Origin: Subtercola boreus
Lineage (GTDB): Bacteria > Actinomycetota > Actinomycetes > Actinomycetales > Microbacteriaceae
NCBI RefSeq assembly: GCF_003399635.1
Contig: NZ_NBXB01000027.1
Location: forward strand, 186,001 to 250,000
Direction: 5' to 3'
DNA length: 64,000 bases
Position 1 is the first letter of the stretch. Each line of letters starts with the position of its first letter. The notes under the pieces were generated by a model. The model was not told the DNA's origin, did not search any database, and saw only the letters and a program-made list of their open reading frames with translations. The position numbers were made by a program, and so were the translations under genes. Below, in pieces: positions 54,194 through 64,000 of this stretch.

Positions 54194-55507
54194 TCAAGTC
54201 CGCTTTCGCGCCCAGGCTGCAGAGAGTGCAACCCAGAGCGGCCCCACCGATATTCCCTCGTCCTCCTCCAACTGCAGGCGGGCTCGCCGACGGGCTCTGA
54301 GGAGGAACAGCACTCCGCCCCCGATGATCACGTACTGCACCGCGAAGGCGATCCGGAAGGCGCTCACGTTGTAGAGATCCGCGCTGAAACCCGCATTGTG
54401 CAGTGCGTCCAGGATGACTCCGATGAGAAAGAGCATCACGAAGCTCGCCGTGAATCCGCCGACGTTCACCACGCCGTTCGCCGACCCGAGGGTGTGCGGC
54501 GGGTTGAAGGTGCGGGCGAAGTCGAACCCGATGAGGGATCCGGGACCGCCGGCCCCCATCGACACGACGAGCAACACCATCAGCCAGAGCGGCGGGGCGA
54601 CGGGCCAGACGAGCACGGCCGTCCAGACGACTGCCAGCATCACCACGATCCCGATCACCAGGTTCGAACGCCGCGTCGGGAATCGTGCCGTGAGCACACC
54701 GAGGATCGGACCCGAAACCAGCCCGACCAGCACGATCACGACGAGGAGACCCGACGCCAGCCCGGGGCTGTAGCCGAGGGCCGACACCATGAAGGGGAAG
54801 CCCCAGAAGATCGTGAACACCGTGCCAGAGGACTGGGTCACGAAGTGCGACCAGAACCCGAGCTGCGTTCCGGGCCGGCGGAGGGTCGGGCCGAGCCGGG
54901 ACAGCACGTCGCGAAGGGTTGGCTGGGTGCCGACCACGGCGTCAGCCGGACGGTCGGCGAGCACGATGACGCCCAGGATGAACGCCAGCACACCCACCGC
55001 GGCCGCAGAGGCGAAGGCGGTCGTCCAGCCGGCGGCGTGCAGCACGATCGCGAACGGCACGGCCGAGAGGATCTGGCCGATCGCCCCGAGATTGCCCATC
55101 CACTGGGAGAGTTGCGGCACGATCCGGCCGGAGAACCACGAGTTCACCAGCCTGATGACCGAGATGAAGACGGCCGAGTCGCCAGCGCCGACGAGGATCC
55201 GGCCGAGGATCGCCGTGCCGACGTCCGTCGAGAAGGCGAGGGTCAGCTGGCCGACCACCATCACGGCGGTTCCCACCACGATCAGTGCTTTCGGTCCGAC
55301 CCGGTCGATCAGGATGCCGTTCGGGATCTGGAGCGCAGCGTAGACGATCAGCTGCACGACGGCCAGGCTCGACAGGATGGCGGCCGAGGTGTCGAAGCGT
55401 TCAGCGGCGGAGACCCCCGCCACCCCGAGCGTGGTCCGCTGGAGCACCGCCGACACATAGGCCAGGGCGGCGATCCCGAAGACGAACCACGACCGTTTTG
55501 AGTTCAC
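54194..55507 (-). CDS. Major facilitator superfamily transporter
   Basis: 437 residues with about 12 membrane helices. The loop 2-3 motif appears as NGILIDRVGPKALIVVG, and the second half has ARFPTRRSNLVIG. The substrate cannot be read from sequence; the pattern fits the general permease group that includes sugar phosphate or nitrate-type antiporters. GTG start with TAAACT ending six bases upstream, suggesting a leaderless message. Confidence 0.88.
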   Translation of the reverse strand: MNSKRSWFVFGIAALAYVSAVLQRTTLGVAGVSAAERFDTSAAILSSLAVVQLIVYAALQIPNGILIDRVGPKALIVVGTAVMVVGQLTLAFSTDVGTAILGRILVGAGDSAVFISVIRLVNSWFSGRIVPQLSQWMGNLGAIGQILSAVPFAIVLHAAGWTTAFASAAAVGVLAFILGVIVLADRPADAVVGTQPTLRDVLSRLGPTLRRPGTQLGFWSHFVTQSSGTVFTIFWGFPFMVSALGYSPGLASGLLVVIVLVGLVSGPILGVLTARFPTRRSNLVIGIVVMLAVVWTAVLVWPVAPPLWLMVLLVVSMGAGGPGSLIGFDFARTFNPPHTLGSANGVVNVGGFTASFVMLFLIGVILDALHNAGFSADLYNVSAFRIAFAVQYVIIGGGVLFLLRARRRARLQLEEDEGISVGPLWVALSAAWARKRT

Positions 55508-55513
55508 CGGACA

Positions 55514-55519
55514 AGTTTA
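55514..55519 (-). promoter_or_regulatory. Putative -10 box of leaderless MFS gene mRNA
   Basis: TAAACT on the minus strand; the GTG start begins at the seventh base after it. Confidence 0.35.
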
Positions 55520-55567
55520 CCGATGCTCCGACCGCCACCCCGAGCCCCACCCCGAGCTCGTACAGCG

Positions 55568-55582
55568 CGGCCCGAAGGGCCG
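55568..55582 (-). terminator. Short GC hairpin between the PAC2 and MFS genes
   Basis: CGGCCC-GAA-GGGCCG, 10 bases past the PAC2 gene stop on the minus strand. No T-tract, so termination strength is uncertain. Confidence 0.35.
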
Positions 55583-55591
55583 ACCATAAGT

Positions 55592-56527
55592 TCAGAGCCC
55601 GCCGAAACCCGGGCCCGAGTCGTCTCCGCGGCGCTTGATCGCCAGGAAGTTCTCGAGTTCCGCAGCGATCTCGTCGGCAGAGGGAAGCTCACCGTCTTCG
55701 TCGGTCAGCGGCGAACGCACACCGGCATTCTGCATGTAGCTGTCGTGTCGCTCCTCGAGCGTGCCGACCAGCTTCTCGAGTTCCGCATTCGCCTTCACCT
55801 GCTGGTCGATCTTCGTGAGGAACTCGCGCCCCTCTTCTCTCAGCCTGTCTGTCGGGAAGATGAGCCCGGTCGCCGCGCTGATGCTCTCGAGAGACGAGAC
55901 CGCAGCGAGGGGGTACTCGGTGTCGGCGAGGTAGTGCGGGATGAGCAGCACGAAGCCCGCCACCGGGTGCCCCAGCTGCTGGAGCCGGTACTCGGCCAGG
56001 TGCAGCACGTTAGCCGGAACCTGGGTGTGCGGGCGCCACACTGACAGGGCATCGGTCAGCTCGACCCGGTTGCCGCTCACTGTGACGCCGATGGCGCGGG
56101 TGTGCGGCACGGGCATCGGGATCGCGTGCACCCAGGTGGTGGTCTTCGCCTGGAACCGGTCGACCAGGTGCACGATCGCTGCGGTGAACTGCTCCCAGCG
56201 GAAGTCGGGCTCGAATCCGCTCAGAAAGAGGAACTGCTGGCCCAGCTCGTCGCTGACGAGGTAGAGCCGCAGGGTCTGCGGCTGGTAGTCGCTCAGGTGG
56301 TCCTGGTCGAAGTCGACGATGGGCCGGCGAGCACGGTAGTCGAGCAGGATGTCGGGGTCGAACTCGGCGACCACGCGATTGTTCAGGGTGTCGAGCACGT
56401 AGTCGCCGAACTGACTGACTGCGGCGCCCGCGTCGGTGAAACCGGTCAGCGCTGCGACGAGCGGCAACCCCTCGGGAATCAGGTCGACCTCGTCTGCCAG
56501 CTCGAACAACTCAGTCGGATCCTTCAT
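55592..56527 (-). CDS. PAC2 family protein
   Basis: 311-residue member of the PAC2 fold, related to eukaryotic proteasome-assembly chaperone 2. Family blocks: VAALTGFTDAGAAVSQ, the acidic YRARRPIVDFDQDHLSDY segment, LSGFEPDFRWEQFTAAIV and GFVLLIPHYLADTEYP. A charged C-terminal coiled segment follows (about 235-310). In actinobacteria it is found near the housekeeping sigma factors; function is not established. ATG at 56527, divergent from pepA. Confidence 0.9.
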   Translation of the reverse strand: MKDPTELFELADEVDLIPEGLPLVAALTGFTDAGAAVSQFGDYVLDTLNNRVVAEFDPDILLDYRARRPIVDFDQDHLSDYQPQTLRLYLVSDELGQQFLFLSGFEPDFRWEQFTAAIVHLVDRFQAKTTTWVHAIPMPVPHTRAIGVTVSGNRVELTDALSVWRPHTQVPANVLHLAEYRLQQLGHPVAGFVLLIPHYLADTEYPLAAVSSLESISAATGLIFPTDRLREEGREFLTKIDQQVKANAELEKLVGTLEERHDSYMQNAGVRSPLTDEDGELPSADEIAAELENFLAIKRRGDDSGPGFGGL

Positions 56528-56618
56528 GTACTCACTCTAATCCGGTCACCGCCCGGCGCTCCCTGGGAACGGTCCGCCCGTGGCGAACGCAGGCGCCGTG
56601 GTGACACATCGGCGTAGA

Positions 56619-56624
56619 TAGGGT
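56619..56624 (+). promoter_or_regulatory. Putative -10 box of leaderless pepA mRNA
   Basis: TAGGGT with the pepA ATG beginning at the eighth base after it and no Shine-Dalgarno between. Confidence 0.35.
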
Positions 56625-56631
56625 TAAGCGC

Positions 56632-58143
56632 ATGAGCCTCTCCGATATTTCCGTCACGTCACAGTCCGCCGCAGAGATCGCTGCGGATGCCCTTGTCCTC
56701 GCCGTCTCGAAGGTGGATGACCGCGTGGTCGTCCTGGGCGGTGAGAGCCTGCCGGGTGAAGCGCGATCCGCCCTCGAGGGGATGTTCGAGGGCCTCGGTT
56801 TCGGCGGCACGAAGGACGAGGTGCAGCGGGTCGGGCCCATTGCGGGCATCCAGTCTCACGTCGTGATCCTGGTGGGGCTCGGCGCTTCGGAAGCGACGCC
56901 GGATGCCCTGCGGTACGCCGCCGGGGCCGCGACCCGTCGCGTGCGGGGCTTCGAGACCGTTGCGCTCGGCCTTCCCGTCACCTCGGTCGCGGATGCCAGG
57001 GCGATCCTCGAAGGTGCGGCCATGGGCGCCTACGACTACACCGAGTACCGGTTCTCGACGATGGAGGGTCGCTCCCGGGCGGCCAGCAGCCTGGTGCTCA
57101 CGACCGCGTTCGAGGACGCGGAATCCGCGGTGGTTCCTGCCCGTGAGACGGCCCGCGCCGTCGCCCTGGTACGGGACCTCGTGAACGCCGCCCCCCTCGA
57201 CCTCTATCCCGAGACCTTCGCCGAGGAGGCCAGGCGGGCTGCCGGAGAACTTCCTGTCGACCTGAAGGTGTGGGACGTGCCCGCGCTCGAGGCCGAGGGC
57301 TTCGGCGGGATCGTCGGCGTGGGGCAGGGCTCTACGCGCGGCCCGCGACTCGTCAGGGTCTCGTACCAGCCGAGCGGTGCATCCCGGCACCTCGCGCTCG
57401 TCGGCAAGGGGATCACGTTCGACTCCGGCGGACTCTCACTCAAGCCCCCGGCGTCGATGATCGGCATGAAGGACGACATGACGGGAGCCGCGACCGTTCT
57501 CGCCGTCGCTCTTGCCGCTGCCGCTCTCGCCCTGCCCGTCCGCATCACTGCGTGGCTGTGCCTTGCCGAGAACATGCCCTCGGGTTCGGCGATCCGCCCC
57601 GGTGACGTGCTGAAGATCTACGGCGGCAAGACCGTCGAGGTGCTGAACACCGATGCAGAGGGGCGCCTCGTCCTGGCCGACGGCCTGGTCGCGGCCAGTG
57701 AGGAGCACCCCGACGCGATCATCGATGTGGCAACGCTCACCGGGGCGCAGGTCACGGCGCTCGGCAACCGGTATGTCGGAGTGATGGGTGAGAACGACCT
57801 CGTTGCGTCGGTGCTCGCGTCGGCAACATCCACCTCCGAGACGCTCTGGCACATGCCGATGCCCGCCGAGCTCCGGCCGCTGCTGAACTCGGACATCGCC
57901 GACCTGCAGAACATCAAGCCCGGCAACACGGCGGGTGGGATGCTGATCGCGGCGATCTTCCTGCGGGAGTTCGTCGGGCAGAAGGCCGATGGCAGCGGCC
58001 CGATCCCGTGGACGCACCTCGACATCGCAGGCCCCGCACTGAACGGCGGCGAGGGTTACGGTTTCACCGGAAAGGGGCCGACCGGCGTGACCGTCCGCAC
58101 GCTGATCGACCTGGCCGAAAGGATGAGCACCGAGGGAGCGTAG
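56632..58143 (+). CDS. pepA: Leucyl (cytosol M17) aminopeptidase
   Basis: Hexameric two-metal aminopeptidase that removes N-terminal residues from peptides. 503 residues: an N-terminal macro-like domain (1-~170) and an M17 catalytic domain. Active-site blocks are GKGITFDSGGLSLKP, MKDDMTGAATVL, the signature NTDAEGRLVLADG, and ATLTGAQ. All metal ligands appear present. Divergent from the PAC2 gene across 104 bases. Confidence 0.96.
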   Translation: MSLSDISVTSQSAAEIAADALVLAVSKVDDRVVVLGGESLPGEARSALEGMFEGLGFGGTKDEVQRVGPIAGIQSHVVILVGLGASEATPDALRYAAGAATRRVRGFETVALGLPVTSVADARAILEGAAMGAYDYTEYRFSTMEGRSRAASSLVLTTAFEDAESAVVPARETARAVALVRDLVNAAPLDLYPETFAEEARRAAGELPVDLKVWDVPALEAEGFGGIVGVGQGSTRGPRLVRVSYQPSGASRHLALVGKGITFDSGGLSLKPPASMIGMKDDMTGAATVLAVALAAAALALPVRITAWLCLAENMPSGSAIRPGDVLKIYGGKTVEVLNTDAEGRLVLADGLVAASEEHPDAIIDVATLTGAQVTALGNRYVGVMGENDLVASVLASATSTSETLWHMPMPAELRPLLNSDIADLQNIKPGNTAGGMLIAAIFLREFVGQKADGSGPIPWTHLDIAGPALNGGEGYGFTGKGPTGVTVRTLIDLAERMSTEGA

Positions 58144-58237
58144 TAGGCTCAGTTGGGCGAAAAAATAACTCGCCGTCAAGACACCTGCCGAGGCGCGGGT
58201 GCAGTCACCAAGCTCGATGCATAAGGGAGTCTCTCAA

Positions 58238-59611
58238 GTGTCGGAAACCAATTTTGACATCGTCGTCCTCGGCGGCGGAAGCGGTGGCTACGCTGCCGCC
58301 CTCCGCGCCGTGCAGCTCGGCTTCACCGTCGCGCTGGTCGAGAAGGACAAACTCGGCGGCACGTGCCTGCACCGCGGGTGCATCCCCACGAAGGCGCTGC
58401 TGCACTCCGCCGAGGTAGCGGATGTCTCGCGCGAATCCGCCAAGTACGGCGTGAACACGACGTTCAACGGCATCGACATCGCCGCGGTGACCGCCTATCG
58501 CGAAGGCATCGTCACGAGCAAGTTCAAGGGGCTCGAGGGCCTCATCAAGGCGCGGAAGATCACGGTCGTGCGCGGCGAGGGCAAGCTCGTCGCCCCCAAG
58601 ACGGTGCAGGTCGGAGACGACATCTACACCGGCAAGAACATGATCCTCGCCACGGGGTCGTACTCACGCACGCTCCCGGGCCTCGAGATCGGTGGCCGCG
58701 TCATCACGAGCGAGACCGCGCTCGCGCTCGACTACATCCCCAAGAAGGTCGCGATCCTGGGTGGCGGTGTCATCGGGGTCGAGTTCGCCAGCGTGTGGAA
58801 GTCGTTCGGCGCCGAGGTCTCGATCATCGAGGCACTCCCCCACCTCGTTCCGAACGAGGAGGAGTCGGTCTCGAAGCAGTTCGAGCGGGCCTACCGCAAG
58901 CGCGGCATCGAGTTCTCGCTCGGCATCCGCTTCCAGAGCGTCACGCAGAACGACCAGGGCGTCGTCGTGACCCTCGAGAACGGCACCACCGTCGAGGCCG
59001 ATCTGCTGCTGGTGGCCGTCGGCCGCGGCCCGTCGACGGCAGGGCTCGGCTTCGAGGAGGCGGGCATCACCATCGACCGTGGGTTCGTCATCACGAACGA
59101 GCGCCTGCAGACGAACCTCGAGGGTGTCTTCGCGGTCGGCGACATCGTTCCCGGCCTCCAGCTCGCGCACCGCGGATTCCAGCAGGGCATCTTCGTCGCG
59201 GAGGAGATCGCGGGCCTGAAGCCGCAGGTCGTCGACGACGTGAACATCCCGAAGGTCACCTACTCCGACCCCGAGGTCGCCTCCGTGGGCTACACCGAGG
59301 CGAAGGCCGCCGAGAAGTTCGGTGCCGACAAGGTCTCGTCGTACGACTACAACCTCGCCGGCAACGGCAAGAGCCACATCATCGGCACCTCCGGTTCGGT
59401 GAAGGTCGTGCGGGTGAACGACGGCCCGGTGGTCGGCATCCACATGATCGGCGCCCGCGTCGGCGAGCTCATCGGCGAGGGCCAGCTCATCGTCAACTGG
59501 GAGGCATACCCCGAAGACGTCGCGTCGCTCGTGCACGCGCACCCCACGCAGAACGAAGCACTCGGTGAAGCGCACCTCGCGCTCGCCGGCAAACCGCTTC
59601 ACGCGATGTAG
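58238..59611 (+). CDS. lpdA: Dihydrolipoyl dehydrogenase (E3)
   Basis: Flavoprotein that reoxidises lipoamide in 2-oxoacid dehydrogenase complexes. 457 residues. The FAD site is VVLGGGSGGYAAALRA, the redox disulfide lies in GGTCLHRGCIPTKALL, the NAD site is VAILGGGVIGVEFASV, and the catalytic His-Glu is in HAHPTQNEALGEA. GTG at 58238 chosen because AAGGGAG lies eight bases upstream; the upstream open frame lacks a Shine-Dalgarno. Its E2 partner gene follows. Confidence 0.96.
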   Translation: MSETNFDIVVLGGGSGGYAAALRAVQLGFTVALVEKDKLGGTCLHRGCIPTKALLHSAEVADVSRESAKYGVNTTFNGIDIAAVTAYREGIVTSKFKGLEGLIKARKITVVRGEGKLVAPKTVQVGDDIYTGKNMILATGSYSRTLPGLEIGGRVITSETALALDYIPKKVAILGGGVIGVEFASVWKSFGAEVSIIEALPHLVPNEEESVSKQFERAYRKRGIEFSLGIRFQSVTQNDQGVVVTLENGTTVEADLLLVAVGRGPSTAGLGFEEAGITIDRGFVITNERLQTNLEGVFAVGDIVPGLQLAHRGFQQGIFVAEEIAGLKPQVVDDVNIPKVTYSDPEVASVGYTEAKAAEKFGADKVSSYDYNLAGNGKSHIIGTSGSVKVVRVNDGPVVGIHMIGARVGELIGEGQLIVNWEAYPEDVASLVHAHPTQNEALGEAHLALAGKPLHAM

Positions 59612-59618
59612 TACCCGT

Positions 59619-59646
59619 GCCCGCCGTCGCTCCTGCGGCGGCGGGC
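59619..59646 (+). terminator. GC-rich hairpin after lpdA
   Basis: GCCCGCCG / CGGCGGGC stem with a 12-base loop, seven bases past lpdA, without a T-tract. It may attenuate read-through into the E2 gene. Confidence 0.4.
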
Positions 59647-59786
59647 GCTGCTCGCGCCCAGTACCTCCGGGCCGTGCAGCAACACCCCGCGAGAGGGCCG
59701 CCCGCCTAAACTCGTACTGAGTCACTGTACGAACTGACACACTGAACACGCAGAACTGAAATCTTTTGCGAAGAGGAGACCAACCG

Positions 59787-61313
<1,527 letters not shown>

Positions 61314-61352
61314 GAGCAGTCCTCGGAACCTCAGGGAGGTCCGGGACCAGGC

Positions 61353-62822
61353 CTACGGCCAGTCACCGAACAACTCCCGAAGACGCCAACCGGCCTCGCC
61401 CTTCACCAGAAGGAGCGAGGCCGGTTCTCGTTGTGGGTCATCGTGCACCACCTCCACGAGCGCCGAGGCCCCGACGGTCTGCACCAACCGGAGCACGCCG
61501 GGCGGAACAATGCCGCCCACGCCTGGCGCCACGTTTCCGTCGACACCCGTCGGGACCGCGGCCCGCGCGTCGGCCACCGACGCCGCGTCCGCCTGCAGCA
61601 CCGACGACAACGCCTGCTCGGCGCCCTGGAGACAAGGCTCGGATCTGGCCGCCAGGCAGCGGGCCCGGAGATCGAGAAGGGCGGTCGCCGCCGCAACGGG
61701 GTCCGCCGCCACCACGGCCGCCGATTCCGCCGCGGAGATCGAAGCCGCCACCTCCGGACCCCGCGCTTCTCCTGCTGCTCCCGCCGCCGGCGCCGCGGTG
61801 TCCTTCCCCGGCCTGACCACCGTCGAGGGTGCCGCAGATGCGGGTGCTGCAGAGATGGGTGCTGCCGAGATGGGTGCTGCCGAGATGGGTGCCGAAGACG
61901 ACCCCGTTTCATGGCCTCCGGAACCGCCGCCCGGCAGCGTGACCAGCGCGCCGACGACGGCCAGTACGCACACCGTGGTCGCCACCACTAGCGTGCGCAG
62001 CCGGACTCGCCGGCCCCTCTCCCGCGCGCCCGCCCACGCCCCCACGGAGCCGCCTCGCTGACGCACCCAGGCAACCACCCCCGCCAGCCCGGACCGCATG
62101 CGCGCCCGAAGGCGATCCGCCTCCGCATCGTCGCGGGCCACCGCATCGACATCCGCCTGCACCCCGGCAAGCGCACCGGCCCTCTCCGAACCCCAGTCGT
62201 ATGCCTCGTCGACGGGAATCCCGCCCTCCCCGACCACCGGCACCGTGACTGGCACTGGCACTGGCTGCGACAACAGCACCGCCGACGGCTCCGCCAGAGC
62301 GAACAACCATTCCTCGCACTCCCGCACGAACGGCTCCCGCCTCCCACGCTCCAGCCTGGCCAGCGCCTCAGCGAGGAACGGGAGCCCGCGCGAACCGGCA
62401 CCTCCGGGACCGCCGGCACCACCAGCACCGCCGATGCCACCGGAACCACCAACACCACCCGCGCCGCCAGCGCCAGCGGCCGACGCATCGACAGGCACCA
62501 CCTGACGCACGAGCTCGACGAACCGCCGGCAGTCGTCGACCATGGCCGCCCGGAAGGACGGCGCCAGAACATCACTGCGCCTGTGCTCCACACAGTCGTC
62601 CCAGCCGTCGAAGGTCGCCCGTCCCGTGTCGTCGAACAGCACCGTGTCGGTTGAGAACCGGCCGTGCGTACAGTCGAGTGAATGCAGGTCATCGAGGGTG
62701 TGGAGCAGCGGCACGAGCACGGTGACGGCCTCCCCCGCGGCAATCGGGCGATCGGCCAGCAGGGTGGAGAGAGTCATCCGGGGCGTGGAGAGCGTTCGGG
62801 GCGTGGAGAGTGTTCGGTGCAT
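61353..62822 (-). CDS. Pseudokinase-like membrane protein
   Basis: About 489 residues. The first ~100 look like the C-lobe of a Ser/Thr kinase fold without an N-lobe: LHTLDDLHSLDCTHGRFSTD stands where HRDLKPxN should be, so both the catalytic Asp and the Asn are gone, and FDGW replaces DFG. A Gly-rich tract (about 114-142) and a charged region lead to one membrane helix (about 273-296). An Ala/Pro/Ser stalk and an extracellular C-terminal ~100 residues follow. The start at 62822 is tentative; the ATG at 62777 is possible. No catalysis expected. Confidence 0.6.
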   Translation of the reverse strand: MHRTLSTPRTLSTPRMTLSTLLADRPIAAGEAVTVLVPLLHTLDDLHSLDCTHGRFSTDTVLFDDTGRATFDGWDDCVEHRRSDVLAPSFRAAMVDDCRRFVELVRQVVPVDASAAGAGGAGGVGGSGGIGGAGGAGGPGGAGSRGLPFLAEALARLERGRREPFVRECEEWLFALAEPSAVLLSQPVPVPVTVPVVGEGGIPVDEAYDWGSERAGALAGVQADVDAVARDDAEADRLRARMRSGLAGVVAWVRQRGGSVGAWAGARERGRRVRLRTLVVATTVCVLAVVGALVTLPGGGSGGHETGSSSAPISAAPISAAPISAAPASAAPSTVVRPGKDTAAPAAGAAGEARGPEVAASISAAESAAVVAADPVAAATALLDLRARCLAARSEPCLQGAEQALSSVLQADAASVADARAAVPTGVDGNVAPGVGGIVPPGVLRLVQTVGASALVEVVHDDPQREPASLLLVKGEAGWRLRELFGDWP

Positions 62823-62965
62823 GGAAGACGAGCCTGCCGCCATACAGCGGCACCCGGGCATCCAGAACCCGGATCTGTGGACAGTTCGCCCACAGCGCCA
62901 CAAGTGGACGAGCGGATGCGGCCTTCCGAGCATCCGTCGACGTTCCGACTCGGTACCATGGATGT

Positions 62966-63688
62966 ATGGCACGAAGCAAAGACAAAGCCCCGAAGGCTCC
63001 CAAGAAGCCGAAGGAGGACGGCCGCCTCAAGCAGATGTGGCAGGTCTTCCAGATGACCCGCCGGTACGACAAGAACATCGTTCTGCTGCTGGCGTTGAGC
63101 ATCCTCGTGCCCGTGGCCGTCGGCCTGGTTCTCGCCCTGTTGCTCAGCGACGGCAACGGCTTCGTGATCGCCATGTGGATCGTCGCCGGGGTTCTCGCCG
63201 GCGTGCTTATCGCCCTCATCGTGCTCGGTCGACGGGCAGAAGCGGCCGCCTACGGGCAGATCGCCGGCCAGCCGGGTGCTGTCGGCGCCGTGCTCCGCAG
63301 CTCGCTGAAGCGCAGCTGGCGGGGCAGCGAGATGCCCGTGGCCGTCAACGGCAAGACGCAGGATGCGGTCTACCGCGCCGTCGGCCGGGGAGGCGTCGTG
63401 CTCATCAGCGAGGGACCGAAGTCCCGCACAACACGGATGCTCGAAGAAGAGCGCCGCAAGGTGTTGCGCGTTCTGCCGAATGTTCCGGTCACTTTCCTCT
63501 ACGTCGGGCCCGACGACGACGCGATTCCCCTGCACAAGGTGCCCGCGAAGCTCAACCGCATCAAACCGAACCTCACCAAGCCCGAGGTGCTGGCCGTCAG
63601 CAACAGGCTCACCTCCCTCGGCTCCGGCAACCTGCCGATCCCTAAAGGTGTCGACCCGATGAAGGCCCGCCCGCAGCGCGGTCGCTGA
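62966..63688 (+). CDS. DUF4191 membrane protein
   Basis: 240 residues. A lysine/proline-rich N-terminus (MARSKDKAPKAPKKPKED) is followed by two membrane helices (about 38-60 and 66-88). The soluble domain contains GQPGAVGAVLRSSLKRSWRG, VAVNGKTQDAVYRAVGRGGV and GPKSRTTRMLEEERRKVLRV. Function unknown; in actinobacteria it is usually the gene before a glutamine synthetase, as here. ATG at 62966 is the family start. Confidence 0.9.
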   Translation: MARSKDKAPKAPKKPKEDGRLKQMWQVFQMTRRYDKNIVLLLALSILVPVAVGLVLALLLSDGNGFVIAMWIVAGVLAGVLIALIVLGRRAEAAAYGQIAGQPGAVGAVLRSSLKRSWRGSEMPVAVNGKTQDAVYRAVGRGGVVLISEGPKSRTTRMLEEERRKVLRVLPNVPVTFLYVGPDDDAIPLHKVPAKLNRIKPNLTKPEVLAVSNRLTSLGSGNLPIPKGVDPMKARPQRGR

Positions 63689-63720
63689 GCAGTCCTGACC
63701 GCTCCAGCCGGTCACAGACC

Positions 63721-63736
63721 GTCACGCATCCGAAAC
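63721..63736 (+). promoter_or_regulatory. GlnR-type half box upstream of glutamine synthetase
   Basis: GTCAC-N6-GAAAC matches the GlnR consensus gTnAC-N6-GaAAC and ends 84 bases before the start codon. A second GTCAC lies 10 bases upstream, one base off the usual spacing. The downstream repeat unit is poorly kept. Confidence 0.45.
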
Positions 63737-63820
63737 AACCCGGACTCAAGCGCTCCCTAGATTTGCCCCACCGGATACAGCCGCCCTGCGGACGAACTCC
63801 GCGCACACAAGGGGTCACAC

Positions 63821-64000
63821 ATGAGCAACAAGGTCCGTTTGCAGGCTGTTCGCGACGTCGAGGCCTACGTGCCTCCCGCGGTCAGCTTCATCGACTCGGA
63901 GGCACCCGGCGAGATCTTCGGGGAGAACGTCTTCAATCAGGTCGTCATGCAGAAGCGCCTGCCGAAGTCGGTCTACAAATCGGTCACCGCGACGATCGAG
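63821..64000 (+). CDS. Type III glutamine synthetase (N-terminal part)
   Basis: The first 60 residues are in the window. The stretch FGENVFNQVVMQKRLPKSV matches the opening of GSIII (GlnN-type) glutamine synthetases and not that of the GSI enzyme usually encoded after DUF4191. GSIII makes glutamine from glutamate and ammonia as a dodecamer of ~700-residue subunits. The ATG at 63821 has GGGG upstream. The gene continues past the right edge, so catalytic residues cannot be checked. Confidence 0.8.
   Translation, partial: MSNKVRLQAVRDVEAYVPPAVSFIDSEAPGEIFGENVFNQVVMQKRLPKSVYKSVTATIE

Overview
The window is high-GC, densely packed DNA from an actinobacterium. Gene content and synteny fit the family Microbacteriaceae best: a ruvCAB/pdxST/thrS block, dut-DUF3710-DUF3159, SepH, an rpoD/parE/parC neighbourhood, DUF3000-RNase D-fadA-fadB-dxs, and class-E-type sortase signals. 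The family assignment is inference from gene order and sequence style, not from a marker-gene comparison.

Layout. 1-9.3 kb, minus strand: thrS, a HIT hydrolase, pdxS-pdxT, YebC, ruvC, ruvA-ruvB, yajC and the start of secD. 9.4-11.1 kb, plus: a FolP2-type dihydropteroate synthase paralogue followed by a RibD-C/DHFR-like reductase. 11.2-11.9 kb: four tRNA genes (Gly, Cys, Val on minus; Val on plus). 11.9-16.6 kb: a D-serine dehydratase-like enzyme, a repeat-filled convergent gap, a solitary PemK/MazF protein, two small proteins and an acyl-CoA ligase. 16.7-18.2 kb: an ammonium transporter with a strong GlnR-type site. 18.2-21.9 kb: zapE, a sulfurtransferase/SufE pair and a membrane-anchored hydrolase. 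22-29.4 kb: DUF3000, RNase D, fadA, fadB and, convergently, dxs. 29.5-32.7 kb: two divergent secreted beta-propeller proteins, one with an LAxTG-like sorting signal. 32.9-40.8 kb: acnA, a CtpE-like P-type ATPase, DUF3159, DUF3710, dut, DUF3093. 40.8-50.4 kb: DUF4193, sepH, a phosphodiesterase, a DUF1963-like protein, parC, a DUF7455 zinc protein and parE. 50.5-56.5 kb, minus: gatD, murT, rpoD, an MFS transporter and a PAC2 protein. 56.6-64 kb: pepA, lpd, an E2 acyltransferase, a pseudokinase-like membrane protein, DUF4191 and the start of a type III glutamine synthetase.

How the genes connect. Several conserved housekeeping sets are present: DNA repair (ruvABC), vitamin B6 synthesis (pdxST), fatty-acid beta-oxidation (fadD, fadA, fadB), isoprenoid entry (dxs), TCA steps (acnA, E2, E3), chromosome decatenation (parC/parE) and division (sepH, zapE). 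Nitrogen assimilation is tied together by two GlnR-like boxes, one before amt and one before the glutamine synthetase.

The most interesting locus is murT-gatD. In the family, this pair amidates the alpha-carboxyl of D-Glu in lipid II. Here GatD has Gly where the catalytic Cys should be, MurT lacks the Cys4 zinc ribbon, and neither protein contains a single cysteine. Microbacteriaceae typically have group B peptidoglycan, cross-linked through that same carboxyl, so the pair may have been repurposed to attach a bridge amino acid. No complete mobile element, CRISPR array, rRNA gene or phage gene was seen.
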